From JBILVQ01 sp044370375 (GTDB lineage: Bacteria > Bacteroidota > Bacteroidia > UBA4408), in NCBI GenBank assembly GCA_044370375.1, contig JBILVQ010000103.1, positions 1 to 10,504 on the forward strand: 10,504 nucleotides of DNA, in the 5' to 3' direction. The notes under the pieces were generated by a model. It was not told where the DNA came from and made no database searches. It was given only the letters and a program-made list of their open reading frames with translations. Of the stretch, positions 1 through 7,175 are shown piece after piece; within the stretch, counting starts at the first letter, position 1, and every line of letters starts with the position of its first letter. The position numbers and the translations under genes are program-made.

Positions 1-1
1 T

Positions 2-259
2 CCAAATGAAGATCGCATCCGCCTTGATCTGGAAAATAATTGGGCCATTGTAGCGGAGGCCATCCAAACTATTTTACGGAGAGAAAATTTTGAACACCCC
101 TATGAAGCATTGCGAAAATTCAGCAGGGGTAACCGCATGCTCAACCGCGAAAGCATGAATGAATTTATTGAGCAATTATCGGTTGCTGAAAATGTAAAAT
201 CAGAATTGAGAAATATTAGTCCTTTCAACTATTCCGGAGAATACCCCGACTTTAAATAA
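2..259 (+). CDS. purB: Adenylosuccinate lyase, C-terminal fragment (5' end outside window)
   Basis: This is the last 85 codons of a gene that begins before the window, ending with TAA at 257-259. Adenylosuccinate lyase is cytoplasmic and acts twice in purine synthesis: it releases fumarate from SAICAR to give AICAR, and from adenylosuccinate to give AMP. The visible part matches the C-terminal helical domain of the family: the stretch around NWAIVAEAIQTILRRE, followed by HPYEALRKFSRG, is characteristic, and the ending (ISPFNYSGEYPDF) resembles the NY-G tail of Bacteroidota PurB. The active-site residues lie upstream of the window and cannot be checked. It converges with the glycosyltransferase gene, whose stop codon is only 20 bases away, and no clear terminator is visible between them. 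Identification rests on motif recall, not alignment. Confidence 0.86.
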   Translation, partial: PNEDRIRLDLENNWAIVAEAIQTILRRENFEHPYEALRKFSRGNRMLNRESMNEFIEQLSVAENVKSELRNISPFNYSGEYPDFK

Positions 260-279
260 ATAAAATTTCCTTGGTTGAA

Positions 280-1095
280 TTATTGAAGGTCCTTGAGAAA
301 AAATTTGATTTCATCAGCGGTGTATTTTTCCTCAAACTTAATGATGTTGGCTGCATCTTCAAAGGGAATTCTTACCGAGCGTTGGGTTAACCGGATGTAA
401 TGATGGTGAAAAACAGCAGGAATAATGTGACATGGTTTTACATCACCCATCTCTAAAAATCTTTTCTTTGATCTTACATACATATCGAAATCAGCGGCCT
501 GAATTCTTTCATCCCATAGGCCAATGGCCTCGAGTCCTTTTCTCGACATGATGACACTGTTTCCAACAAAGCCCTCGGTGGCGTTTCTGTTAAATTGACG
601 GACGCGTTTGGCGCAAAATTTTTCCCAATCACCATACATCCATCGATGCATTCTTTCCAGGTTTGCGCGCGAGTTGCCAAGCCATGAAAGTGAATTTTTT
701 ACGTAATTCCATTTCCTGCGAAAGAGGATGGTTGAGCGTGGATCACCGGCATTTTCAATTCCGCTGCAAGTAACAATATCAAGATTATTTTCGAGCATGG
801 CTTCACTTAAATTTTGGTTCCAAGCCGGAGCAACAATAATGTCGTTATTGAGAAAAGCAAGAATATTTCCTTCGGCAAGGCGGATACCCTGATTTTGGGT
901 AAAGGGATAACTAAAATTTTTTGCATTACGAATAACCTTCGCTCCTGCCTTTTCGAAGAAATCACCTGAACCATCTGTTGAGCAATTATCAATAATTATC
1001 AACTCGAAGGGTCCTGAAGTATATTTTTTTATACAGTCATAAAACAGCCTGTTCATGGGCAATTGGTTATGAATGGCTGTAATAATGCTGAGCAT
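280..1095 (-). CDS. Family 2 glycosyltransferase (GT-A fold)
   Basis: A predicted cytoplasmic or membrane-associated enzyme that transfers a sugar from a nucleotide donor to an unidentified acceptor. With the ATG start at 1095 it has 271 residues and opens with MLSIITAIHN, a typical beginning for GT2 proteins. The nucleotide-binding loop is IDNCSTDG (residues 35-42). The metal-binding DXD-equivalent is FLNNDIIV (81-88, key D85). A later segment, EGFVGNSVIMSRKGLEAIGLWDERI, has the usual GT2 acceptor-side layout and leads to DFDMYVR (202-208), which matches the position of the catalytic acidic residue. A histidine cluster FHHHY lies at 229-233. There are no membrane helices. A TTG four codons upstream (1107) could also serve as start, but the N-terminus fits the ATG better. 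The gene is divergent from the ABC exporter, so a role in cell-surface glycan or lipid synthesis is possible but is inference. The substrate cannot be told from sequence. Confidence 0.85.
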   Translation of the reverse strand: MLSIITAIHNQLPMNRLFYDCIKKYTSGPFELIIIDNCSTDGSGDFFEKAGAKVIRNAKNFSYPFTQNQGIRLAEGNILAFLNNDIIVAPAWNQNLSEAMLENNLDIVTCSGIENAGDPRSTILFRRKWNYVKNSLSWLGNSRANLERMHRWMYGDWEKFCAKRVRQFNRNATEGFVGNSVIMSRKGLEAIGLWDERIQAADFDMYVRSKKRFLEMGDVKPCHIIPAVFHHHYIRLTQRSVRIPFEDAANIIKFEEKYTADEIKFFLKDLQ

Positions 1096-1132
1096 AATGG
1101 AAGGCAATAGGAGGTTACTGTTTGGAAATAGT

Positions 1133-1140
1133 TAATTTTG
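1133..1140 (+). promoter_or_regulatory. Candidate Bacteroidota -7 box (TAATTTTG) for the ABC exporter gene
   Basis: An exact match to TAnnTTTG, ending 28 bases before the TTG start at 1169. That distance is close to the spacing of the boxes before gdhA and the small secreted protein gene. No convincing -33 TTG element lies at the expected distance; a TTTG at 1121-1124 is too close. Confidence 0.5.
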
Positions 1141-1142
1141 GC

Positions 1143-1150
1143 CAAAGCTA
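1143..1150 (-). promoter_or_regulatory. Candidate Bacteroidota -7 box (TAGCTTTG) for the glycosyltransferase gene
   Basis: An exact TAnnTTTG match on the minus strand, ending 47 bases before the ATG at 1095. It lies two bases away from, and points towards, the plus-strand box at 1133-1140. A -33 element is not visible. Confidence 0.4.
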
Positions 1151-1168
1151 AAAAGGATAACCGAAGCA

Positions 1169-2995
1169 TTGAAAACTTTTTTAAGATTAATCAAAATGGC
1201 TCATCCACTTGGATGGGACATGAGCCGCTACACATTATTCGCCCTGCTGGCTGTTGTTTTTGGTTTGTTTAACTTCACGCTATTCATTCCGCTGCTCAAT
1301 TTACTTTTCAATCACGAAATTAATGCTGCACCTCAAAGCTTGCCAGTTTTTGAATTTTCGGCCAAATATGTTGCCGATGTATTTGAATATTATTTTTTAA
1401 ACATTGTTCAAGAGAAGGGAAAAGAGGGCGCCTTGGCTTGGATTTGCTGGGTTATTCTTCTTTCGGTTGCGCTGTCAAACTTATTTAAATTTATTTCTCA
1501 AATGGTGTTAACCACCTTGAGAACCCGCTTGGTAAAAACCTTCAGACAAAACGTTTTTGAGAAATTGGTTCATCAGGACCTATCCTTTTTTAGCAGTCGC
1601 CAAAAGGGGCAATTGCTTTCCACCCTATCCAACGATGTGCATGAAGTTGAAAACAGTGTTGTTAGCTCCATTCAAGTAATCATTAGGGAACCCTTAATGT
1701 TGATTGGGTTTTTCTTCCTTTTGTTTAACCTTTCCGTCAGCCTTACTTTGTTTTCGCTCATACTTTTACCCTTATCTTTTTTGGTGATTGCAGAGGTAAC
1801 CCGTCGGTTAAAAAAAGATGCCCGTGAAAGTCAACATCTGCTCGGCTCCTTGATGAGCCTGATGGAAGAGACCATTTCCGGCATTAGGATTATCAAAGGA
1901 TTTGGTGCAGAGGGTTTAATCACAGATAAATTTGCGAAAGAGAACAATCGTTACAGGCAATTATTAAAATCGGTAGTGAACAAGCGAGAGCTGGCCTCTC
2001 CCCTATCAGAGTTTTTAGGAATTGCTGTATTAACGGTGATTTTTTATTTCGGAGGAAAACTTGTTATTCAGCAATCATCGGAATTGAGCGCCAGTCAGTT
2101 TATTACCTACATTATTTTATATTCTCAGATATTAATACCTGCCAAAAATATTTCCACCGCTTTTGCGAGCATTCAAAAGGGAATGATTTCCGGGAAAAGG
2201 CTTTTCGACATTCTTGATTCTCCGATAAGTGTAAAGAACCATCCGAAGGCTTCCTTCCCGAAGGAGTTTCAACAATCGGTAATATTCGACCATGTTAGTT
2301 TCAAACATGGGGAAATAGAAATTTTAAAAAACATCAACCTGGAAATAAAACACGGAAAAACGCTTGCCATTGTAGGTCCTTCAGGTGCAGGAAAATCAAC
2401 TTTGGTAGATTTGATTCCTCGCTTTTATGATGTTGCCTCAGGAGAAATAAGGATGGATGGAAAATCTGTAAAAGAAATTGATTTATCTTGTTTAAGAAAG
2501 TTAATGGGCATTGTGAATCAAGAAACCATTTTGTTTAACGATACCATTTTCAACAATATTGCGTTTGCCAAGCCGGATGCAAGCAAGGAAGAGGTTGTGC
2601 ATGCCGCAAGAATAGCGAATGCTTTGGAGTTTATTGAAAAAAGTGAAAACGGGTTTGAAACCATTGTAGGAGATCGTGGGGTGAGGATTTCAGGCGGACA
2701 GCGGCAAAGAATCAGCATTGCAAGGGCTATTTTAAAAAACCCTCCTATCTTAATCATGGATGAAGCAACCTCAGCGTTGGATACCGAGAACGAAATATTG
2801 GTTCAGGAAGCGCTCTCAAGGCTGATGGAAAACCGCACTACCATTGTGATTGCGCACCGTTTGAGTACCATTCAGAAAGCAGATCAAATTATTGTCATGG
2901 ATCAAGGGCAAATAGTTGAGACTGGTAAGCACGGGGAATTATTAGTTTTGAACGGACTTTACCGAAAACTATATGATTTACAGAGCTTTGACTAA
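1169..2995 (+). CDS. MsbA-type ABC exporter, fused membrane and ATPase domains
   Basis: A 608-residue half-transporter expected to work as a homodimer in the inner membrane, using ATP to flip or export a lipid-like substrate. The N-terminal half (about residues 20-340) is the six-helix exporter domain. The C-terminal half is a complete ATPase: Walker A GPSGAGKST (403-411), Q-loop Q451, signature ISGGQ (507-511, Ile in place of the usual Leu), Walker B ILIMDE (527-532), D-loop SALD (535-538) and H-loop H563. All catalytic elements are intact, so it should be active. The start is TTG: the translated beginning MKTFLRLIK is what I expect for this family in Bacteroidota, an AAGGA lies 11 bases upstream, and the -7 box spacing fits. 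The first ATG (1196) would remove nine residues. Lipid A-core export is the likeliest job, but drug-export relatives share all these motifs. Confidence 0.88.
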   Translation: MKTFLRLIKMAHPLGWDMSRYTLFALLAVVFGLFNFTLFIPLLNLLFNHEINAAPQSLPVFEFSAKYVADVFEYYFLNIVQEKGKEGALAWICWVILLSVALSNLFKFISQMVLTTLRTRLVKTFRQNVFEKLVHQDLSFFSSRQKGQLLSTLSNDVHEVENSVVSSIQVIIREPLMLIGFFFLLFNLSVSLTLFSLILLPLSFLVIAEVTRRLKKDARESQHLLGSLMSLMEETISGIRIIKGFGAEGLITDKFAKENNRYRQLLKSVVNKRELASPLSEFLGIAVLTVIFYFGGKLVIQQSSELSASQFITYIILYSQILIPAKNISTAFASIQKGMISGKRLFDILDSPISVKNHPKASFPKEFQQSVIFDHVSFKHGEIEILKNINLEIKHGKTLAIVGPSGAGKSTLVDLIPRFYDVASGEIRMDGKSVKEIDLSCLRKLMGIVNQETILFNDTIFNNIAFAKPDASKEEVVHAARIANALEFIEKSENGFETIVGDRGVRISGGQRQRISIARAILKNPPILIMDEATSALDTENEILVQEALSRLMENRTTIVIAHRLSTIQKADQIIVMDQGQIVETGKHGELLVLNGLYRKLYDLQSFD

Positions 2996-3040
2996 GGCAA
3001 AAAAAATCTGAGGAAGACGTCAATCGGGAATACTTTTAAT

Positions 3041-3048
3041 TAAATTTG
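3041..3048 (+). promoter_or_regulatory. Candidate -7 box (TAAATTTG) for gdhA
   Basis: An exact TAnnTTTG match in the 78-base gap after the ABC exporter gene, ending 25 bases before the gdhA ATG. No clear -33 TTG element is present upstream. It suggests that gdhA has its own promoter and is not simply co-transcribed with the exporter gene. Confidence 0.55.
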
Positions 3049-3073
3049 TCGCGCTTATTCCAAATTTAACAAA

Positions 3074-4399
3074 ATGGCAAATAAAAAAGAAGTCGCAACT
3101 CCGGCAAATGAATACACGAAGGATGCGCCTGAATTAAAGAATGCTGCCAACAGCCAGCATCAAGGAATGTTTGAATCCGTACTTTCAAGGTTAGACATGG
3201 CTTTTGAAAAGCTTAAACCGGGAGTAAACTTCCAACAAATCATCAGAAACCCCGAAAAACAGGTAATTGTATCCTTACCGGTGATGATGGACAATGGAAA
3301 AATGGAGGTATTTACCGGATATCGTGTAATTCACAGCACGGCATTGGGCCCCTCAAAAGGCGGAATCCGTTATGCGATGGATGTAGATTTGGATGAAGTA
3401 AAAGCATTGTCTGCCTGGATGAGCTTTAAAACTGCCATTGCTAACTTGCCTTATGGTGGAGCAAAAGGTGGTATTACGTGTGACCCTAAAAAACTTTCGG
3501 TAGGTGAATTGGAAAGATTAACACGTGCTTATGCAGCTGCTATGTCGGATGTTTTTGGCGTAAACCTCGATATTCCTGCCCCTGATATGGGAACAGGAAA
3601 AAGAGAAATGGCTTGGATTCTTGATACATACAATCAAATCCACAGAGAAGACAGCCCTGGTGTTGTAACCGGTAAGCCGCTTACTTTGGGAGGTTCACAA
3701 GGAAGAGAAGCTGCAACAGGCAGAGGGGTAATGGTTTCTTGTTTGGAGGCGATGAAAAAAATAGGTATGGAGCCGAAATCATCGGTGGCAGCTGTTCAAG
3801 GATTCGGAAATGTGGGTTCTCATGCAGCCAGATTGTTGGCCAGCAAGAAAATAAAAGTTGTTGCCATCAGTGACCATACCTGCGGAATTTACAACTCAAA
3901 AGGAATTGATATTGACCGCGCCCTTGAGTTTGCCAAAGAAAATGGTGGAACCTTGCAAGGCTTCACAGGCGGTGATTTAATCAATAATGAAGAATTGTTG
4001 CTGTGTGATGTGGATGTATTGGTTCCTGCTGCGGTTCAAAACGTAATTACCGAAAAAATTGCTGAAGGATTAAAAGCCAAGCTAATTATTGAAGGTGCAA
4101 ATGGACCAACGGTTGCTGGTGCAGACCATATTTTGTTTGAAAGAGGCATTACCTGTGTTCCTGATATTTTGGCCAATGGTGGTGGTGTTACCGTTTCATA
4201 TTTTGAATGGGTTCAAAATAAATACGGATATTACTGGACAGAGGACGAAGTAAATACCAAACATGATGCATCGATGGCTGCTGCCTTTGAAAATGTATGG
4301 TACAATTCAAAACAATTTAAGACCAATCTGCGTACCGGAGCCTACATTACAGCGCTGAAAAGGCTTGAAAAAGCCATCGGTTACAAGGGTAACTTTTAA
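3074..4399 (+). CDS. gdhA: Glutamate dehydrogenase
   Basis: A 441-residue cytoplasmic enzyme, presumably hexameric, interconverting glutamate and 2-oxoglutarate plus ammonia with NAD(P). The N-terminal substrate domain has GPSKGGIRY with K95, SFKTAIANLPYGGAKGG with K119 and catalytic K131, and PAPDMGTG with D171. Their spacing matches K89, K113, K125 and D165 of the Clostridium symbiosum enzyme. S375 in GGGVTVSYFE sits where glutamate-specific enzymes carry a serine that binds the side-chain carboxylate. K95 and S375 together argue against leucine or phenylalanine dehydrogenase. The Rossmann domain has GFGNVG (243-248) and then ISDHTCGIYN. The acidic D267 after the second strand hints at NAD preference, which is only an inference. 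The first 25 or so residues are polar and look like a flexible extension. The ATG is preceded by an A-rich leader without a Shine-Dalgarno, as is common in this phylum. A strong terminator follows directly. Confidence 0.93.
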   Translation: MANKKEVATPANEYTKDAPELKNAANSQHQGMFESVLSRLDMAFEKLKPGVNFQQIIRNPEKQVIVSLPVMMDNGKMEVFTGYRVIHSTALGPSKGGIRYAMDVDLDEVKALSAWMSFKTAIANLPYGGAKGGITCDPKKLSVGELERLTRAYAAAMSDVFGVNLDIPAPDMGTGKREMAWILDTYNQIHREDSPGVVTGKPLTLGGSQGREAATGRGVMVSCLEAMKKIGMEPKSSVAAVQGFGNVGSHAARLLASKKIKVVAISDHTCGIYNSKGIDIDRALEFAKENGGTLQGFTGGDLINNEELLLCDVDVLVPAAVQNVITEKIAEGLKAKLIIEGANGPTVAGADHILFERGITCVPDILANGGGVTVSYFEWVQNKYGYYWTEDEVNTKHDASMAAAFENVWYNSKQFKTNLRTGAYITALKRLEKAIGYKGNF

Positions 4400-4418
4400 T
4401 CGACAATCAATACAACAG

Positions 4419-4452
4419 GGTGGGAAATTTTCCAATTTCCCACCTTTTTTTT
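4419..4452 (+). terminator. Intrinsic terminator after gdhA
   Basis: An 11-base-pair perfect stem (4419-4429 with 4434-4444), a four-base loop TTCC, then eight consecutive T. It starts 19 bases after the gdhA stop codon. Its T tract ends only eight bases before the psd ATG, so it also lies in the psd leader. Confidence 0.92.
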
Positions 4453-4460
4453 ATACAGGC

Positions 4461-5111
4461 ATGAAATTTCACAAAGAGGGATATCCAACGCTTTTTCTTA
4501 CACTGGCTTTTTCGGCCCTGATCATAGGAATCAGTTTAGGGCTTAACTTACATTTCCTTATTCAGGGATTAAGCATTGCCTTATCTGTTTTTCTGTTGAT
4601 AACGGTTCTGCAATTTTTCAGGAATCCTACACGGACCTTTACAAAGGGCGAAGACCTGATTATTTGTCCGGCCGATGGAAAGGTGGTGGTGATAGAGAAA
4701 ACTTTTGAATCAGAATATTTAAAGAAAGAATGCCTTCAGGTTTCCATATTCATGTCCCCTATTAATGTGCATATTAACCGTTTTCCGGTTTCAGGGAAGG
4801 TTAGCTATGTTCGATATCATCCGGGACTTTACCTTGTGGCATGGCATCCTAAATCCAGCACAGATAATGAGCGAACCACGGTGGTGGTTGAAAAAAACGG
4901 CAAATCGATTCTTTTCAGGCAAATTGCCGGTGCCCTGGCCCGAAGAATTGTTTATTACTGCAAAGAAGGCGATCAGGCACAACAAACGGAAGAATTCGGG
5001 TTTATTAAATTTGGTTCACGGGTAGATTTGTTTTTACCAATTGATACCCAAATAAATGTTAAACTCAATGAAGTAGTAAAGGGCGGGGTCAGCATTTTGG
5101 GAAAATGGTAA
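4461..5111 (+). CDS. psd: Phosphatidylserine decarboxylase proenzyme
   Basis: A 216-residue inner-membrane enzyme that decarboxylates phosphatidylserine to phosphatidylethanolamine, the last step in making that lipid. It belongs to the short form of the family. Two hydrophobic segments (about residues 8-28 and 31-52) anchor it. The self-cleavage triad is visible: D72 in CPADGKV, H104 in INVHINRFPVSG, and S186 in KFGSRVDLFLP. Cleavage between G185 and S186 should turn S186 into the pyruvoyl cofactor of a short alpha chain. The open frame extends 32 codons further upstream to an ATG at 4365, but that part overlaps gdhA and the terminator hairpin. MKFHKEGYPTLF resembles the family's usual start, so 4461 is chosen. 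No Shine-Dalgarno and no -7 box fit this start. No phosphatidylserine synthase gene is next to it. Confidence 0.93.
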   Translation: MKFHKEGYPTLFLTLAFSALIIGISLGLNLHFLIQGLSIALSVFLLITVLQFFRNPTRTFTKGEDLIICPADGKVVVIEKTFESEYLKKECLQVSIFMSPINVHINRFPVSGKVSYVRYHPGLYLVAWHPKSSTDNERTTVVVEKNGKSILFRQIAGALARRIVYYCKEGDQAQQTEEFGFIKFGSRVDLFLPIDTQINVKLNEVVKGGVSILGKW

Positions 5112-5131
5112 GGTTTTTGAAATAAAATCCT

Positions 5132-5139
5132 TATATTTG
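5132..5139 (+). promoter_or_regulatory. Candidate -7 box (TATATTTG) for the small secreted protein gene
   Basis: An exact TAnnTTTG match ending 26 bases before the ATG at 5166 but only two bases before the ATG at 5142. Transcription would start at or after 5142, which argues that 5166 is the real start codon. A -33 element at the expected distance is not seen; a TTTG at 5116-5119 is too near. Confidence 0.55.
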
Positions 5140-5165
5140 ACATGAATTCACTAAACAACATCGCG

Positions 5166-5405
5166 ATGAAAAAATTATTTTTAATGTTTGCAGTTGCAGG
5201 GTTTGTACTCTCTACTGCTTCTGCAACACTTGCCGGTGACGACAAGGACAAAAAAGATGCAGCTAAGAAAGAGTGTTCTAAAGACGCAAAATCATGCTGC
5301 AAAAAAGACGCTTCAAAAGCCTGCGCTAAAGCTGATACAAAATCTTGCCACAGCGATAAAAAAGCGGAAAAAAAGCCTGCTGAAAACAGCACTGTAAAGA
5401 AGTAA
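5166..5405 (+). CDS. Small secreted lysine- and cysteine-rich protein, function unknown
   Basis: A 79-residue protein starting MKKLFLMFAVAGF, a clear signal peptide with likely cleavage after TLA (between residues 23 and 24). The mature part of about 56 residues is mostly Lys, Ala, Asp and Ser, with five cysteines (37, 44, 45, 53, 61) including a CC pair and a CH pair (C61-H62). The cysteines fall in short units of the form K-x-C or S-C followed by charged residues, suggesting a low-complexity repeat. It is presumably periplasmic or released. Metal binding or redox buffering is a guess from composition. It lies 54 bases after psd with its own -7 box and terminator, so it is probably a single-gene unit. 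The upstream in-frame ATG at 5142 would put polar residues before the signal peptide and overlaps the promoter, so it was not used. I do not recognise a named family. Confidence 0.75.
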   Translation: MKKLFLMFAVAGFVLSTASATLAGDDKDKKDAAKKECSKDAKSCCKKDASKACAKADTKSCHSDKKAEKKPAENSTVKK

Positions 5406-5424
5406 TCTTCTTTTTTGAAAACAG

Positions 5425-5453
5425 AAAGCCATCCTTCGGGGTGGCTTTTTTTT
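5425..5453 (+). terminator. Intrinsic terminator with UUCG tetraloop
   Basis: The stem GCCATCC/GGGTGGC (5428-5434 with 5439-5445, one G-T wobble) closes a TTCG loop, giving the very stable C(UUCG)G form. It is flanked by AAA on the left and eight T on the right, and begins 19 bases after the stop codon of the small secreted protein gene. Confidence 0.92.
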
Positions 5454-5475
5454 GACTGCTATTAACATGATTCCC

Positions 5476-5500
5476 AAAAAAACAGAGTCCGATTCTGTTT
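5476..5500 (-). terminator. Possible intrinsic terminator of the lipoprotein gene
   Basis: Read on the minus strand, AAACAGA (5500-5494) pairs with TCTGTTT (5486-5480) around a seven-base loop and runs into four further T, 13 bases after the lipoprotein stop codon. The stem is AT-rich and its T tract overlaps the stem, so it is weaker than the two plus-strand terminators. Its position is right for ending the minus-strand operon. Confidence 0.5.
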
Positions 5501-5513
5501 CCTGCGGAAAGCG

Positions 5514-7142
5514 TTAAATTTTGAATTTTAATTTTGCCTTTGCGCTTAACTTCACATCAATTTTAAAGGTGGAGTAAATCCTGATGTCTTTACCGGACGA
5601 TGCTTCCGTTGAACTAGTGATGGCCTTTACATATATTTGCTTTACTCGCTTCAGGTTTCTTATTCTGTCGAAGGTATAATTAACCTCCGTGATTTTTTGT
5701 GCCTTAATGGTTTGAGCGCCTGTAGTAGGTTGTGCAGCGCGGATGATTAATTGGTCTGAATTCATTAAGGAGTCGCGAATATAACCAAGAGAATCGGCAA
5801 AATAGATTTGCATTCTGGCTTCAAGCGGAAATTCGTTCACCACAAAAGCCTTGATCAGTAATTCCTGTAATTCTTCTACATCCTGAAATTCAAAAGGAAT
5901 GGTATCCTGAAAAACAAGCCGGTTTACGCTACCTTGCAGGGGTAAATTCAAATCAAGATCAACCTTAAAACGACTGGTATCACAAACAAAATATTGATTG
6001 ACCTGTGGTGGCACCGGCAAATTTCTAAGCTTGTAAATAAGGTATCTCGGGCTAATGGCCATGGCCTGATTAACATTGCTATTTTGATTATCCAGTTGAT
6101 AGGAAATGGAAGCCGACTGCCCAATCTGACTGATGGACGGAGCGGGTATATTGATGGGGTTAAAGGGGAAAACAACGTTTACATTGGTTGGATTATGCAG
6201 GGGTGCATAGGTTTTAAAAACCTGCATCTCGCCAACAATGAGAATTCCAAAAGAATTGGTGATGGTAACGCCAATAGAAGGGTTGGTAAACTGAAAGGCA
6301 TTGTTCCCAAAAACGTTATCAAAAAGAGTAATGGCAACGGTATCCTGGTAAGGTGCTAACTGGGCCTGAGAGAAGTCGAAAAAGCCAAACAACTTTGAAA
6401 ACTTCAATTGAGTATAGGTTGCTGAATAATTTATTTGATTGGAAGGGGTTACGTTGATACCAAGAGATTTGGTAAGGATAATTTGTTGTTCAATTTCAAT
6501 TCCGGGGGTTGGGCCCGAATTTAAGTTTACCCTGGCTCCGGTTAAATCGAAGGACAAACTACCTGTAGATGGGCTTCCGGGGCTTGAGGCAATTAAATTC
6601 AAGGTACCGGTAAGCGGTACACCATTCCTTTTTATTCCGGGGAAAGAAAGATTGACGGTTCCTTGAACCGGTAAATCAAAACTTAAATTAAAGGCAAGGA
6701 TCCCGCCTTTCAGTATCATTGAATCAAGCGTATGAGGACTTAGATCGAAGGCCAATACATTGGTTACAACCGGCAAGGTATCGATGGTTCCTGCGGGGAG
6801 CGCATTAAAACCTGCGGCTTGCGGGGCAGACAAAGAAAAAGAGGCTTGTAATGGAGCCGGAGGGTCGGGAATGGTAATTGCCTCTTGTGCAGTTACAGAG
6901 AAAATATTCCCGCGGTAAACAAGGGTTACAAAATTATCGGCCCCAATGGAGAAGTTATCATTGGCTGCGGAGATTTTCAGAATATTCTCAAGGCTCAAAC
7001 TGCTATTGACAAGCGGCATGGCCACGTCAGGTTCCCAGAATGAATTAGATAATTTCTTAAATTTAAAATTATCCTTGAGGCATGCCGTGAGCACAATAAA
7101 ACTTAAGAAAACCAGAAGTTTGCGTAAACCAAAATTAGACAT
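5514..7142 (-). CDS. Uncharacterised beta-rich lipoprotein
   Basis: A 542-residue protein with a lipoprotein signal peptide: basic start (MSNFGLRKLL), hydrophobic core and lipobox LTAC (18-21), so C21 should be lipidated. The mature start is CLKDNFKFKKL, not an obvious acidic surface-export signal, so outer-membrane location is likely but exposure to the outside is uncertain. The rest is rich in Ser, Asn, Pro, Thr and alternating hydrophobic residues, as in beta-sandwich proteins. It has no enzyme motif I recognise. The region FWEPDVAMPLVNSSLSLENIL (36-56) resembles, from memory, the start of other hypothetical Bacteroidota lipoproteins. The last 20 residues are basic and alternate polar and hydrophobic. 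The gene lies 103 bases after the 937-residue gene on the same strand, so it may share its transcript or have its own promoter. A near match to the -7 box (TACTTTTA, 7179-7172) is 29 bases before the ATG. Confidence 0.8.
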   Translation of the reverse strand: MSNFGLRKLLVFLSFIVLTACLKDNFKFKKLSNSFWEPDVAMPLVNSSLSLENILKISAANDNFSIGADNFVTLVYRGNIFSVTAQEAITIPDPPAPLQASFSLSAPQAAGFNALPAGTIDTLPVVTNVLAFDLSPHTLDSMILKGGILAFNLSFDLPVQGTVNLSFPGIKRNGVPLTGTLNLIASSPGSPSTGSLSFDLTGARVNLNSGPTPGIEIEQQIILTKSLGINVTPSNQINYSATYTQLKFSKLFGFFDFSQAQLAPYQDTVAITLFDNVFGNNAFQFTNPSIGVTITNSFGILIVGEMQVFKTYAPLHNPTNVNVVFPFNPINIPAPSISQIGQSASISYQLDNQNSNVNQAMAISPRYLIYKLRNLPVPPQVNQYFVCDTSRFKVDLDLNLPLQGSVNRLVFQDTIPFEFQDVEELQELLIKAFVVNEFPLEARMQIYFADSLGYIRDSLMNSDQLIIRAAQPTTGAQTIKAQKITEVNYTFDRIRNLKRVKQIYVKAITSSTEASSGKDIRIYSTFKIDVKLSAKAKLKFKI

Positions 7143-7175
7143 GCCCGTGAAAGATTAAGCCAATAGTTTGCTAAA

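Larger units (their letters stand above)
1132..1151. repeat. Near-palindrome between the divergent glycosyltransferase and ABC exporter genes
   Basis: A 20-base inverted repeat centred on a perfect TTTGGCCAAA core (1137-1146) and flanked by TTA and TAA. Eight of ten base pairs match. It contains one TAnnTTTG box on each strand, facing each other. It could be a dyad operator or simply the product of two overlapping promoters. Confidence 0.6.

Noticed and set aside
1096..1107. TTG start for the glycosyltransferase, four codons before the ATG.
   Set aside because: The protein beginning MLSII fits the family better, and an ATG is available.
4365..4460. In-frame upstream extension of psd (32 codons) starting at an ATG inside gdhA.
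   Set aside because: It runs through the 3' end of gdhA and the terminator hairpin, and would place unrelated residues before the usual family start.
5142..5165. Upstream ATG for the small secreted protein.
   Set aside because: It lies two bases after the -7 box and would add polar residues before the signal peptide.
4973..5392. 139-codon open frame on the minus strand opposite the small secreted protein and the end of psd.
   Set aside because: It is the antisense image of a Lys/Ala-rich coding region and crosses two well-supported genes; no family resemblance.
5994..6359. 121-codon open frame on the plus strand inside the lipoprotein gene.
   Set aside because: It is fully covered by the better-supported minus-strand gene and looks like a mirror of its codon pattern.
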